From contig CP136065.1 of assembly GCA_032622095.1 (NCBI GenBank), forward strand, positions 69,283,675 to 69,347,674: 64,000 bases of DNA, written 5' to 3'. Shown in pieces: positions 10,961 to 23,637 of this stretch (position 1 is the first letter of the stretch; every line of letters begins with the position of its first letter). The position numbers were made by a program, and so were the translations under genes. Under the pieces are notes generated by a model. It was not told the DNA's origin. It did no database searches and was given only the letters and a program-made list of their open reading frames with translations. This DNA comes from Siphonodentalium dalli (Eukaryota > Mollusca > Scaphopoda > Gadilida > Siphonodentaliidae).

Positions 10961-13517
10961 ATATATAGAGAGAATATTAAAATATAGACATATTTTGTTC
11001 TTATACAAATCATGTATATCACATAAACAACATGCTATTATCAAGATCGAACGCCGTGTTAGTAAACAAAAGTGCAGTACAAAAGAGTGTGCGATAAGCA
11101 AAACACTTAACCGGGGAAACCCCACTCATGTGATCTTTGGATAAAACTGCCACAATGTTGCTTACAATATACCGGTATAGCGCTCGCTAATCCTCGCCAC
11201 TCAATATTACGGTGATGAATTGGTCACCGTGAATCACTCTCTAAAAGTAGTTACCACGGCGTTGAGTGGTTTGCTTATCACACACTCTGTATGAACTGTA
11301 TACAAACAAACGCTCGACTCACACAAAGTGTGCTTTGTGGATAATATCGCATTCATACTATCATTATACTATAGTATTAATATAGTCTTGAGGAAATTGT
11401 ATTTCTAAATTATAACCTACACCCAAGTCCACCCGCGCTTTTAGGTACGATACAACTAACTATGTGTGTGCTGTTGCAAGATGGACAAGAGCATCAGACG
11501 GAGAAGCTAATCAAAATTTAAACAGAAAAACGTGTCCATGTTCCCACATACATGTACATACATATCAGGATGAGGAACATACGTCATAATTTGCTCTAAT
11601 TTGCTGCACGATATCTCACAAGTGTATTCATCGTGTTCTTCGCGAAGACCTTTATAATGACGTCAACCAAAAGGAAAACGGATGAGCTATATATAATTTT
11701 ATTGATAGCTCATGAATCCGGTCTTCATACAGATGTGACTTTTTTGAAGATACAAGTGTTCAAGTCACTATTAATTTGTTAGATTGTTGTGAAATTTTCA
11801 CGTTTAAATTTCATAAACTATGTATTTATGGTTTTACCTCAAACTAATTTTAGCATTTCTTAGCATGAATATTTATATTAGCCCATTATAAACAATATAC
11901 TACAATACAAGAGAATCAAGAAATGGGAATTTTGGGAAATAAATTTGGTAAAATACTCAAATTATGGTTTTCTCTGATTATATCTGTTAACAATAAGTAC
12001 TCCAATTATTACACCCATTTTGTAGGATTTAATATGCAGATTACAGAAAAGAAAACAATTCCCGTATGTGTTGATTATTTGTCGAGTTAAAATTGGTAGT
12101 GTATCTAATTTCGGAGCCTCAATTTATCAGATTAGCTAATTACCCCTACTGTATGGTCTAGTATTTTTTTTAAACTAGAAAGCACTGAAGGGCATTTTCG
12201 ATGTTTTAGTAATTTTCTGAGGCCATGTATCGCAATAGAATGATATACTTGTGTCGTATGTTTTCCGTAGCATTTTAAGTATACTAGATTAAACAAATAG
12301 TGATGTAATTTCCAAACAGATATTGGTGAAGAAATTCAACTTATGGCCCTATGAATCCTTATTATTCACTCATTTGAAAACATTTTGGGGTGGAAATTTC
12401 AAAGGTGTTTATGGAACAGTTAATACACAATGAGGTTGCAATGTGAACAGTCAATTGAACGTTCGTCCTAGAACACATTATAGTTGAAAACATTAGTATT
12501 ACATTCGTTATGCCAACACAAAGTTAGGGTCAGAGTCGAGTCATAGTGTGTAACAATAACTCCATGAGAAATACTAACCGTAGTTAGTAACCGGACTGGT
12601 GTCCCAGCAAACTCTAAATTATACGAATAATCCGTCAATAACATACATGTACATAGCTTCAAATGTAAACGGCATATGACCGTCACCGTCAGACGCATGT
12701 TCCTGGCGTTTAAAAAGGATTTTTTTATTCTGTCATAATCTATCATGCATGTATTTCTTTGTGAAATGTTGTACAAAAAGTTATTGTGACCCACTATTTA
12801 AGAATCATCGACCCATTGGATATTATAACATCATACTTACTTTACTTTTATGTCATGAGAATATTTAAAATGTCACTGTTTCGAGGTACCAAGAACTTCG
12901 GCAAACTATATCTGTTTTCAAAAGTGCAGTTCATATGTCCGTGATACCATATATCAATATCACGAGGAGATTTAATTATTCTTAATTCGTAAAATTTAAT
13001 GATTATTTTCAGTTAGAAAGGTAACTACCCGTAAATAACCTTCTATATTTGAGAATGTTCATGTCACGTCTGTTGATTTATGAACAATTGGGCTGAGATG
13101 AGTTATGGATCATGGGTTTATAACCAAGTTAAAGCTGACCACCATATATCGTAACACTGAAGCCTAAGTCCAGTCTATTGTCCCCTGCTTGAGTCGACTT
13201 CACATCAACATTTGTCTTCAGTGGGCTGGAATATTTGTTATTGTTGTATTCTTCTCTAATAAATGGGGTATGCCGCTTTATTATGCAATTAATAATCTAA
13301 CTCAACATAGCTGTTTTTTTTGTTTGTTTTTTTTTTACCCAAACATCTTGTTGAAAGTTATATTTTTTATGACCTTTAGGTTTGACTAATTTGGTGTCAA
13401 ATCGGACCATGGATCTTTACATCGACGAATGTTGTCTGTCATACTCTCACCAACGTCACATTCTCACGAGCGTTACAACTTACATTTTCTTGATTGTATA
13501 TTCGTTGTGTCCGTACT
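10961..13517. other. non-coding, nothing recognised
   Basis: AT-rich sequence with scattered open frames up to about 108 codons (for example minus strand 12,468-12,794). None resembles a known family or shows convincing splice sites. Confidence 0.35.
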
Positions 13518-13521
13518 TTAA

Positions 13522-13961
13522 AGGCCCACTTAATTTTCGAACCACCATATCACATTATATACAACTTATTCCATATTATATACCATTGGAAAGAGGAAGC
13601 TCCAAAACAGTGTATTATCAACTGATCCGGTCGAATAAACTGGGAATATATTGTTTTGTCGAGGTACTGATGTGTGTTCTGTGATTAATTTTGATCCAGA
13701 GTGTACTATAAAGTCCATTATTCTCAATGAAATGGGGAAAACTCTATCTCTTAGTTTGAATTATGATGCATTCTGGGTTGACAAGGGGTGAGTTTTGGAA
13801 TGAATCTGAGAATCTCTATATCACTTAGTGGACACTCTTAGGCCACAGCTGTTCCGTATTCTGGTGGAATATGTATATTTTTGGTTCCTCTTCCAAATGG
13901 TATATAATATGGGATATGTTGTTTATAATGTAATCTGGTCATTCGAAAATTAAGTGGGCCT
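13522..13961. mobile_element. 440-bp MITE flanked by TTAA
   Basis: The ends AGGCCCACTTAATTTTCGAA and TTCGAAAATTAAGTGGGCCT are followed inward by ~85 bp of imperfect inverted repeat (ATTATATACCATTGGAAAGAGGAA and its partner). TTAA lies immediately outside both ends (13,518-13,521 and 13,962-13,965). A TTAA target is used by piggyBac and Kolobok elements; the AGG-type end fits Kolobok slightly better. It is non-coding. Confidence 0.75.
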
Positions 13962-13965
13962 TTAA

Positions 13966-14472
13966 TCATATGGGTTATCTGGAAGCGCAGGGCCTCTTTC
14001 ATCTACTGAAAACCGTATGTCACAGTGTAAACAATTCCAGATCGGCGCGTCAAGGTTATTGTGCTTGTGTTTTTTTTCTGAAATAGGCCCATAGTGAGCT
14101 TATACCCGTTATTCCGTTGAATGGCGCGGGCCGCAGTGAAACAAATTATGAATAGCGTAAATCGATAAGTCGTGTTAATGAAAATAGTAGATTAGACAGT
14201 GCCAATATGGGCTTATCTCGTAATGAAATAAGCACTATAAAGGCTTATTTTGAACGCCGCGTTTTACGTCCGTACACAGCGTAATTTTAAATCAAATACG
14301 CTCTAAATGGGATTAGAATGCGATATTCAAAATAAACCCGTATTTTTTTTTTCACGAGAACAGGCTTAGCAAACTGCATCGATTCTCAGAACGCCCTGAA
14401 TATTCTGATCTTTGTGTCAATGTATAGCCTCAGTGGTTCTGGAAAATTCGAGTATAGGTCTGGATGGCCACT
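13966..14472. other. non-coding, nothing recognised
   Basis: Contains a stretch (about 14,085-14,280) resembling sequence downstream of the PAN exon at 49.6-49.9 kb (GTTATTCCGTTGAATGGCGCGGGCC against GTTATTCTGTTTTATTGCGCGGGCC), so it is probably another dispersed repeat. Confidence 0.4.
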
Positions 14473-15609
14473 CTATATATTAAACTTATCCATTGGCAGC
14501 AGCCTCGAAGAACTATGCAACTACGCACAATCGATAAAATGTCATTCAGTTCCAGGACACTCTGAGTAACAATGAGACTAGCATACCTCAACTTTACAAC
14601 AGGCGAAATAAGGTTGCACCGGTTAATTATGTATGCAATCCACGCACAATCCAATTCTACAAGAAGACTCGAAGTTCTTAACGAAGGTGTCCTTTCAGCA
14701 AACAGACCAGTACGCCTTCTCGAAGGTCACTTTCGTATGCAATTACTTTTGTGGCATCTATCTCGAGAGTTCGATTTCTTAGGCTACGTTGGCACGCTTG
14801 TAAACATGTGTGGATGTTGTCATGGACGTGAGTAGAGGTGTTGTCCACCTTGGAATTTTCAACTGCCCCCTGAACAGACCAAACTCACAAGTTTGAATAA
14901 TTCCAGTTACACCCCACCCATTGGGTTTTGTGTTTTCCCAAATGGTACATCACAGGCCTAGATTGTATGGTATTCTGAATAAATCAGTAGTTGTTGACTG
15001 GTCACCGACCGGAGGGGCGCAGAGCAAAATTACAAACATCCAGTGGTCTGACAGGAAAATTCACCCCTCCTCATCTGTTTTTGTTAAAAATGTTTAACAG
15101 TTATTAAATGGCCACGGGGTAGGGCCCTGGATACATCGGAGCTACCATGATTCGGCCCGATGTGAAAAATTTTGAAACCTGAAAATGAAAATTGCAAAAA
15201 CCTAGCATCTAGACTGGCCTCAAATGTCGGAAACTATACTAATACTAACCTGACAAGTTTAGTCAAAACTGTTGAACAAATGAAGGAAATATGCAAATTC
15301 CCCAGTCCAAAATTGTTGGAAAATCAAACTACGAGAATAATTTCAACTTTTCAACTGTTTGTGTGAAATTTCCAACTAATGTTTTGTCGGGTATGAAGTT
15401 TCCACGTCCCTGACATCAGTGTGTTATGATATTAATGACAATCTACGTATGCAATGTATATACCCCACAGTTTACTACATCACCAGTTAGATATACATGT
15501 ATGTAATTTTTAAATTTAAAGTTATACAGCTGAAAATGCCCGAATTTACCCTTCATATAACTAACAATAATCAATCGAGCAACATCCAAAATAGTGTGCC
15601 TATCATTTT

Positions 15610-15691
15610 CAGAATGAGGGCCACGGAGGGTGAATTTATCCCACAGGGCGGGCTAGCGTCACCAAATTTACCCTCAGTGAACCTCATTCTG
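15610..15691. repeat. 82-bp hairpin (CAGAATGAGG...CCTCATTCTG)
   Basis: Inverted arms CAGAATGAGG, GAGGGTGAATTT and their partners AAATTTACCCTC, CCTCATTCTG flank a GC-rich loop containing GCTAGC. A second, decayed hairpin with the same outer words lies at 15,897-15,965. Identical copies occur at 17,458-17,539 in the tandem duplicate. Confidence 0.7.
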
Positions 15692-16000
15692 CTTAGGTCT
15701 CACCTGCTATCTGAGACATAAGATCATATTAAAGTTCCCCAGTTGAAGTTGGTTATTTTCACATATTAGTCACCTCGATTATGCATTTTATCTTTTGCGA
15801 ATTAGGGAATATAGACACTTCCGAGAAGGGAATAAGTAACTAAAACGAATTTTAATTTGAGACTACAGATACTTCCCAGAAGACGAGGCTTAAGTAGAAT
15901 GAGGTTCTCGGCGGGTGCATTTGCGAGATAGCATCACTAAATTCACACTCTCTGGAAGTCATTCTACGAATGACACACTATTTACAGGCTTTGCAACAAC

Positions 16001-16150
16001 CAGTGATGGGTCTATTACTTTGCAAAGTAATGCATTACCGTTAACATTACTTGCCAGTTTCCACATTACAAGTAACATTACCGGTACTTTCTAAATGCGA
16101 AGCAGTGTATTACCATTATTTGCAAAAGTAATACAATACGTTCAGTAGTG
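16001..16150 (+). mobile_element. hAT-like terminal fragment
   Basis: CAGTGATGGG followed by TATTACTTTGCAAAGTAATG and alternating ATTAC/GTAAT words is typical of one end of hAT-type non-autonomous elements. The matching right end was not found, so this is a fragment. The same sequence recurs at 17,849-17,998 in the duplicate. Confidence 0.55.
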
Positions 16151-16320
16151 TTAGTTTAGACATATAGAGACCTACCCTACTAACCCTAAAAACCCTAAAG
16201 ATCCTATTTTTATTTTTAATTCTATGTTCCTTAGTAAATGGTTGCTCTACTATTAGGAATGGGCTAACACTAGAGGTAATTTATCTTCCCATAATAAAAC
16301 AATTGTAAAAAATAAACAAT

Positions 16321-18168
16321 CTATATATTAAACTTATCCATTGGCAGCAGCCTCGAAGAACTATGCAACTACGCACAATCGATAAAATGTCATTCAGTTC
16401 CAGGACACTCTGAGTAACAATGAGACTAGCATACCTCAACTTTACAACAGGCGAAATAAGGTTGCACCGGTTAATTATGTATGCAATCCACGCACAATCC
16501 AATTCTACAAGAAGACTCGAAGTTCTTAACGAAGGTGTCCTTTCAGCAAACAGACCAGTACGCCTTCTCGAAGGTCACTTTCGTATGCAATTACTTTTGT
16601 GGCATCTATCTCGAGAGTTCGATTTCTTAGGCTACGTTGGCACGCTTGTAAACATGTGTGGATGTTGTCATGGACGTGAGTAGAGGTGTTGTCCACCTTG
16701 GAATTTTCAACTGCCCCCTGAACAGACCAAACTCACAAGTTTGAATAATTCCAGTTACACCCCACCCATTGGGTTTTGTGTTTTCCCAAATGGTACATCA
16801 CAGGCCTAGATTGTATGGTATTCTGAATAAATCAGTAGTTGTTGACTGGTCACCGACCGGAGGGGCGCAGAGCAAAATTACAAACATCCAGTGGTCTGAC
16901 AGGAAAATTCACCCCTCCTCATCTGTTTTTGTTAAAAATGTTTAACAGTTATTAAATGGCCACGGGGTAGGGCCCTGGATACATCGGAGCTACCATGATT
17001 CGGCCCGATGTGAAAAATTTTGAAACCTGAAAATGAAAATTGCAAAAACCTAGCATCTAGACTGGCCTCAAATGTCGGAAACTATACTAATACTAACCTG
17101 ACAAGTTTAGTCAAAACTGTTGAACAAATGAAGGAAATATGCAAATTCCCCAGTCCAAAATTGTTGGAAAATCAAACTACGAGAATAATTTCAACTTTTC
17201 AACTGTTTGTGTGAAATTTCCAACTAATGTTTTGTCGGGTATGAAGTTTCCACGTCCCTGACATCAGTGTGTTATGATATTAATGACAATCTACGTATGC
17301 AATGTATATACCCCACAGTTTACTACATCACCAGTTAGATATACATGTATGTAATTTTTAAATTTAAAGTTATACAGCTGAAAATGCCCGAATTTACCCT
17401 TCATATAACTAACAATAATCAATCGAGCAACATCCAAAATAGTGTGCCTATCATTTTCAGAATGAGGGCCACGGAGGGTGAATTTATCCCACAGGGCGGG
17501 CTAGCGTCACCAAATTTACCCTCAGTGAACCTCATTCTGCTTAGGTCTCACCTGCTATCTGAGACATAAGATCATATTAAAGTTCCCCAGTTGAAGTTGG
17601 TTATTTTCACATATTAGTCACCTCGATTATGCATTTTATCTTTTGCGAATTAGGGAATATAGACACTTCCGAGAAGGGAATAAGTAACTAAAACGAATTT
17701 TAATTTGAGACTACAGATACTTCCCAGAAGACGAGGCTTAAGTAGAATGAGGTTCTCGGCGGGTGCATTTGCGAGATAGCATCACTAAATTCACACTCTC
17801 TGGAAGTCATTCTACGAATGACACACTATTTACAGGCTTTGCAACAACCAGTGATGGGTCTATTACTTTGCAAAGTAATGCATTACCGTTAACATTACTT
17901 GCCAGTTTCCACATTACAAGTAACATTACCGGTACTTTCTAAATGCGAAGCAGTGTATTACCATTATTTGCAAAAGTAATACAATACGTTCAGTAGTGTT
18001 AGTTTAGACATATAGAGACCTACCCTACTAACCCTAAAAACCCTAAAGATCCTATTTTTATTTTTAATTCTATGTTCCTTAGTAAATGGTTGCTCTACTA
18101 TTAGGAATGGGCTAACACTAGAGGTAATTTATCTTCCCATAATAAAACAATTGTAAAAAATAAACAAT
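16321..18168. repeat. 1,848-bp tandem duplication, copy 2
   Basis: Same content as 14,473-16,320, including the hairpin (17,458-17,539) and hAT-like end (17,849). The join between copies has no insertion. It is either a very recent duplication or an assembly artefact. Confidence 0.9.
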
Positions 18169-18809
18169 CCTTACCTACTCAACGGAGATATTCAGAATGA
18201 AACAAAAATTAAAAAGCATTTAAAAATCGTTTCTTTTAAAGATTGTTTTTTTTTTTCGAAGAATTTATATTGACTAAATATGGAGATATTCAGAACTGAA
18301 AAACAAAAAAAGAGTGCTTTTTTTCAAAGCGTTTTAAGTGATTTTAAAGAATGACCCCAAACCTCCCACAAGACCACACACCCAATAGATGAATTTGACT
18401 TATATACTTATATTTTACTTATATATAGAGACCTCCGGTATTTCGTCGAAAATACGTTCTATATTTCCATTATTGCGTTATCACCCTTCCGATAATGTGT
18501 CCGTAATTTGTCCGTTATTAAGTTGTATTTAAGTAATGTTGGGCTCGATCGGCGTACACGGTGCACAAATAAATATATATAGATGGTAACAAATTACCCT
18601 CATTAAGTATCTATATCTTATAATGCTATGAGGATCGAGTGACGTACTCTTATATTTTATGAGAATGTGACTTTCTTTTGGCAGATTGGTTCATGAGAAT
18701 GTTAACTTCTTCAGGCAAATTATGACAATATGATAGTTGTCTCACGGAACTATATTACTATGCCCTATGACATAGTATATCATATACCTTGGTTGCAAGT
18801 ATATACTAA
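18169..18809. other. non-coding, A/T-rich
   Basis: Contains oligo-A/T tracts (18,190-18,330) in which the words GGAGATATTCAGAA and AACAAAAA recur. No gene or transposon end was supported until the Helitron-like terminus at 18,810. Confidence 0.4.
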
Positions 18810-20877
18810 CTAGCGGGGTTTCCCGGCGTATCCCGCGTAAAAACTTAAGAAACACGATGTCACTTAAGTATCTTTAACCCACACCATTATCAGGGAGATG
18901 ACTATATTGTATTAGTTTGATAGGAATCGATAATTTTTATTTTATTTTTTCACCCGATCCCATCCCTGACAGGCGTGGACTCAGGTTTCTTTAAACAACA
19001 GCATGCATAATAGTGCCCATATCATGGAGAGGACTATAGATAAGATCAATGGCCAAGAAAACGTTATCATCAACTGGAAGTACCGACAGCTGGCAATGCC
19101 ATTCTGTGGATTGAAACACGCATCATCGCTCGGAAAGGTCGACACAATACTCAGAAAGTGTTTGAGACTACAGTTTATGTGTAAAATCGATACAGCTGTC
19201 CACAGCAAGTGGCTGGGGCACCTTTGAAAATATCCACTGCGTCAATTGTTGCTATTTGGTCTTTGACACCATCAATAAAGTCCACACCTTGTTTATACTT
19301 GACATCGTTTCGTGAGAAAATATCGTTTTCCATGATCGGGGTGTATGCGTACCTGGTATGGACATAATTATATTATAGCAGGCTTGCCCGGCACATCCCG
19401 GGTTAAAATGGAACCATATACTGTGTTATATGAATTATATTCGGTTAACTAATGTAGATAAGAACTTTGCTGAATAAATTTGCATTATTTATCAACGCCA
19501 ACGATTATCCCGTATCCATAACTTGTACTGTGTGGAATTTGTGCCCCGACAAAATCCAAACCCCTGACACAGATGGTGTCACTTCGGAATGTTAAACTGT
19601 ATTAGTATATAAATACGTCGCATCATGGAGATTACTATACATAAGCTTGGTGAAGTCGGCGAGACTGTTTTAGCAAAGCTCGTGCCATTAGTCGACCTCA
19701 ATTTCTGACTTGTACGGCACCACGTTTTTTTTATTTTACACCGCACCATTTGATTCATCGTACCGTCGAGACACCTAAAGAAGTTAGTACAATTTTTTTT
19801 TTATCAATATTAGTGCTTCCCTCCCCTGATTCACAATCCTGCGCCAAATGGTGCCACTTCGGGAAATGTAAACCAATCATTCGATTGCCTATATGCTTCT
19901 TCATATAATTTTGGAGACAATTCGGATCAACAGTTATAGCAACTTTTGTGTGATCATCCCTCCCTGTGTCCGACGTATACAAATTTGAGTCATACGATAG
20001 ATTCCTTGTACAATGGAGTTAACTACGTATGTGATGGAGGTTTTTATCAATTCGTGTGACCCTTCCCCGACACATCCCTGATATGGATGGTAGTGACTTA
20101 ATTCAGTCACCATTTTCCAACGTTGTGATATCTCCTTGAAGCGAATCTGCTCGTGAAGTTTTTGAAGTATCCGCGATGAGTTATTGTGAGAGCTCATTTA
20201 GTCCAATATATAGATGGCTGATATCTATGGAACATATGGAAAAAAACGAGTGTTGACATTTAGAGGAAATTATGACGTATGTGTTCCTGCCCCAGGCACC
20301 GCTCTGCCATCTTTGAACCACACCACTGAACTCATGGGGATGCCTACATTTAGATCTAATTGTGGTTGTAATAATTGGCGGTAAACAATTGTATCCCGGA
20401 ATTCTTGTGTCCTCGTCCTTAAGCTCACACCATTACTTTCGATGATATGTATAGATGTTGATTATATAAGTTGACTAAAACGTCGATAAAATTGTATTCA
20501 TACAGTTTGTGCCCCTCCACTCCCCGTCGCTGACTCGAATATTGTGACATTGGTTTCTTTAAACCACATCATTATGTTCATCGTATAATGATGGTGGAAA
20601 TCGGCGACTAAAACATTCTTATCAATGTTAGTGACTCTCCACTACACAACACCTGACACAAACTGCACCAATGTGACGTCTTTAAGCCACGGGATTAGAT
20701 TCCTGTATCACGAAGAATAATATGTATCAATTTGGTGGAAATCGGCGATAGAAATGTTTACCAATTTTTTGTGCCCCCCCCCCCCATATCTGACTCAAGC
20801 GGCGCCACATTTGACATCTTTAAACTACAAAAATCGACTTCGCATAACAATGAGATGATTATATATAAGTTTGCTGG
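18810..20877 (-). mobile_element. old, decayed Helitron sequence, minus strand
   Basis: Read on the minus strand, CGCCGGG...CCCCGCTAG at 18,810 followed by T, and GCCGGGCAAGCCTGCTA near 19,376, match the hairpin-plus-CTAG 3' ends of the family at 29,974 and 34,034. From about 18,990 the sequence contains degenerate minus-strand copies of the family's ~145-bp monomers (ATGGAGA...ATATAAG...GGTGGAAATCGGCG). Two separate 3' ends suggest at least two old copies. No Rep or helicase coding was seen. Confidence 0.6.
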
Positions 20878-21642
20878 ATATAATATGTATACTCGCCAAT
20901 TTTCACCAATTTCATATATTATATGCATCTCTAATCTCCAATGAGTCTTAGTGTGTGCAGCTTGAGTCCAAAATAGGGACGGGAGGGTCACCAAAACTGA
21001 TACAAAATATTTTTAGTACCAATTACCATCAAATTCAGACACGTTCTTCTCAAATGATACAAGAAATAAAATCGTGCTGTCTGTCTGTCTTTTTGTCTGT
21101 CTGTGTGCGTTCTATATATAACTGCGCGCGGTACAATCGAGATGGTACCAAGGCGTTCTAAGACGGGTAACCTTTTGCAAGGAAGATAATGGTGCGGGTT
21201 AAAATTTTCAAAAATGACGCTATTGGTGGGAGGGAAAATTAAAAAAAAAATGGTGAAATAGTTTTCTCGCTGATTTCCACCAAATGAATACATAATCACC
21301 TTCGCAATATGGCGTTGTTCGAGTCAGCGTTGCATCAACAATTGAACAGGCAATTCATCATTGAGACCCAATCAAACCATGATGCAATATATATACCAAG
21401 GAAATGGCCACCTATACGCCTTTGGCTTACTGCCAAATCCTTTTCTCTAATGTTAAATTGTTATCGTCCTTATATTATGTATTATATGTGCTATTCTTGA
21501 GAATAAAATATTGTTTACACTAACAATTGATTTAATAAACAAAATTCCACCAAATTCATACACGTTTTTCTCTAATGATATAGCATGAATTGAATCACAT
21601 TTGGTGTCGTTTGCGTCACGGATGGCGAGCGGACATGCACTA
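20878..21642 (+). mobile_element. Helitron fragment H0 (internal part)
   Basis: Corresponds to about bases 1,180-1,946 of the full-length family member. It includes a first (CTGT)n tract (21,078-21,110), the TTCTATATATAACTGCGCG module and the end GCACTA, where the next copy begins. Its left edge is a breakpoint with the older minus-strand material. Confidence 0.75.
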
Positions 21643-23586
21643 TCTATATCTATATTTGCGAATGTCTGTCTGTCTGTCTGTCTGTCTGTGTTCTATAGAA
21701 ATTTACAGGGGACCATCTAGATGATTCCAAAGGGGTCTACTAGGAGTAGCTTTTTACGAGAAAGATAATGGTCGGGTTTAGAATTTTCTAAAGTGACGCC
21801 GTTGTTGTCAGGGGCAGAAAAGGGGGAGGGGCAGAAAAACAAATTGTCGCCGATTGCCACCAAACTTATATATAATCATCCCCATAATATGAGGAATCTA
21901 ATGGCGTTGTTTAAATATGGCAAAAGTCGCGCCGATCGCATCAGGGGTGCCCGGAAGGGGGGGGGGGCAGATTTTTTTCTGTCGCCGATTGCCACGAAAC
22001 TTACATATAATTAACCCCATGATATGAAGAATCCAACGGTGTGGTTTAAATATGTCAAAAGTGGCGTCGTTTGAGTCAGGGATGAACGGAAGGGGAGAGG
22101 GGCACCAAAATTGATAAAAATGCCAGAGGGACCGATTTCCACCAAATTGATATATATTCTTCTTAGTGATACAAGGAATCTAATTGTGCGATTTAACAAC
22201 GCCAAATTGTTGTTTTTAGATTAGAGATTGGGAGGGGGTGGGCACTAAATTTGATAATACGTCCCCCGATTGCCACCACACTTATACAATTTCTTCCCCA
22301 TGGTATGAGGAGTCTAATGGTGTGGCTTTTATATGTTAAATGTGGCCTCATACGAGTCAGGGTTGCATTGAAAGGGACATGGGCACCAAAATTGATGCAC
22401 AATTTTTTTAGCGCCAATTTCCACCAAATTGATACACGTTCTTATCCATGATACGAGGAATCTAATCGTGATTTAAAGACGCCATTAGTGGTGCCGTTTG
22501 GGTGAGAGATGGAGAGGGGAGGGATTGGCACCAAATTTGATAAAAATATTGTTTAGTCGCCGATTATCACCAAACTTATAAACAATCATCTCCATGATAT
22601 CAGGAGTGTAATTGTGTGGTTTAAGGATGTCACAAGTGGGGCCATTCGAGTCAGTGGTTTATAGAGATGAGAGGGACACACACAATTATATCTATATGTT
22701 TAGTGCCGATTTCTACCATATTGATACATATTCTTCTCCGTGATACGAGGAATATTATCGTGTGGTTTAGATACACCAAATTGGTGCCATATGGGTGAGA
22801 GATATGGGGACCTTAAATTTGATATAATATGTATACTCGCCAATTTTCACCAATTTCATATATTATATGCATCTCTAATCTCCAATGAGTCTTAGTGTGT
22901 GCAGCTTGAGTCCAAAATAGGGACGGGAGGGTCACCAAAACTGATACAAAATATTTTTAGTACCAATTACCATCAAATTCAGACACGTTCTTCTCAAATG
23001 ATACAAGAAATAAAATCGTGCTGTCTGTCTGTCTTTTTGTCTGTCTGTGTGCGTTCTATATATAACTGCGCGCGGTACAATCGAGATGGTACCAAGGCGT
23101 TCTAAGACGGGTAACTTTTTGCAAGGAAGATAATGGTGCGGGTTAAAATTTTCAAAAATGACGCTATTGGTGGGAGGGAAAATTAAAAAAAAAATGGTGA
23201 AATAGTTTTCTCGCTGATTTCCACCAAATGAATACATAATCACCTTCGCAATATGGCGTTGTTCGAGTCAGCGTTGCATCAACAATTGAACAGGCAATTC
23301 ATCATTGAGACCCAATCAAACCATGATGCAATATATATACCAAGGAAATGGCCACCTATACGCCTTTGACTTACTGCCAAATCCTTTTCTCTAATGTTAA
23401 ATTGTTATCGTCCTTATATTATGTATTATATGTGCTATTCTTGAGAATAAAATATTGTTTACACTAACAATTGATTTAATAAACAAAATTCCACCAAATT
23501 CATACACGTTTTTCTCTAATGATATAGCATGAATTGAATCACATTTGGTGTCGTTTGCGTCACGGATGGCGAGCGGACATGCACTA
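21643..23586 (+). mobile_element. 3'-truncated Helitron H1 (1,944 bp), tandem
   Basis: Begins TCTATATCTATATTTGCG, the family 5' end, followed by (CTGT)n and TTCTATAGAAATTTACAGGG. It contains about eleven 125-150-bp monomers headed by GCCGATTGCCACCAAACTT-like words, and stops at GCACTA. In complete copies GCACTA continues as TCATTGATAAG toward the 3' hairpin; here the next 5' end follows instead. The small open frames inside are monomer sequence, not genes. Confidence 0.85.
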
Positions 23587-23606
23587 TCTATATCTATATT
23601 TGCGAA

Positions 23607-23637
<31 letters not shown>

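Larger units (their letters stand above)
14473..16320. repeat. 1,848-bp tandem duplication, copy 1
   Basis: Repeated directly by 16,321-18,168. Every stretch compared by eye is identical, with abrupt ends on both sides (CTATATATTAAAC at the start, AAATAAACAAT at the end). It contains an 82-bp hairpin, a hAT-like terminus and open frames of 64-87 codons that match nothing I recognise. No splice sites or protein motifs support a gene. Confidence 0.9.

Noticed and set aside
14572-14835. 87-codon frame in the 1,848-bp duplication
   Set aside because: It is duplicated only because the whole unit is. No motif, splice site or family resemblance was seen.
16165-16200. Telomere-like ACCCTACTAACCCTAAAAACCCTAAAG
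   Set aside because: Only three imperfect words, within the duplicated repeat; too short to be an interstitial telomere.
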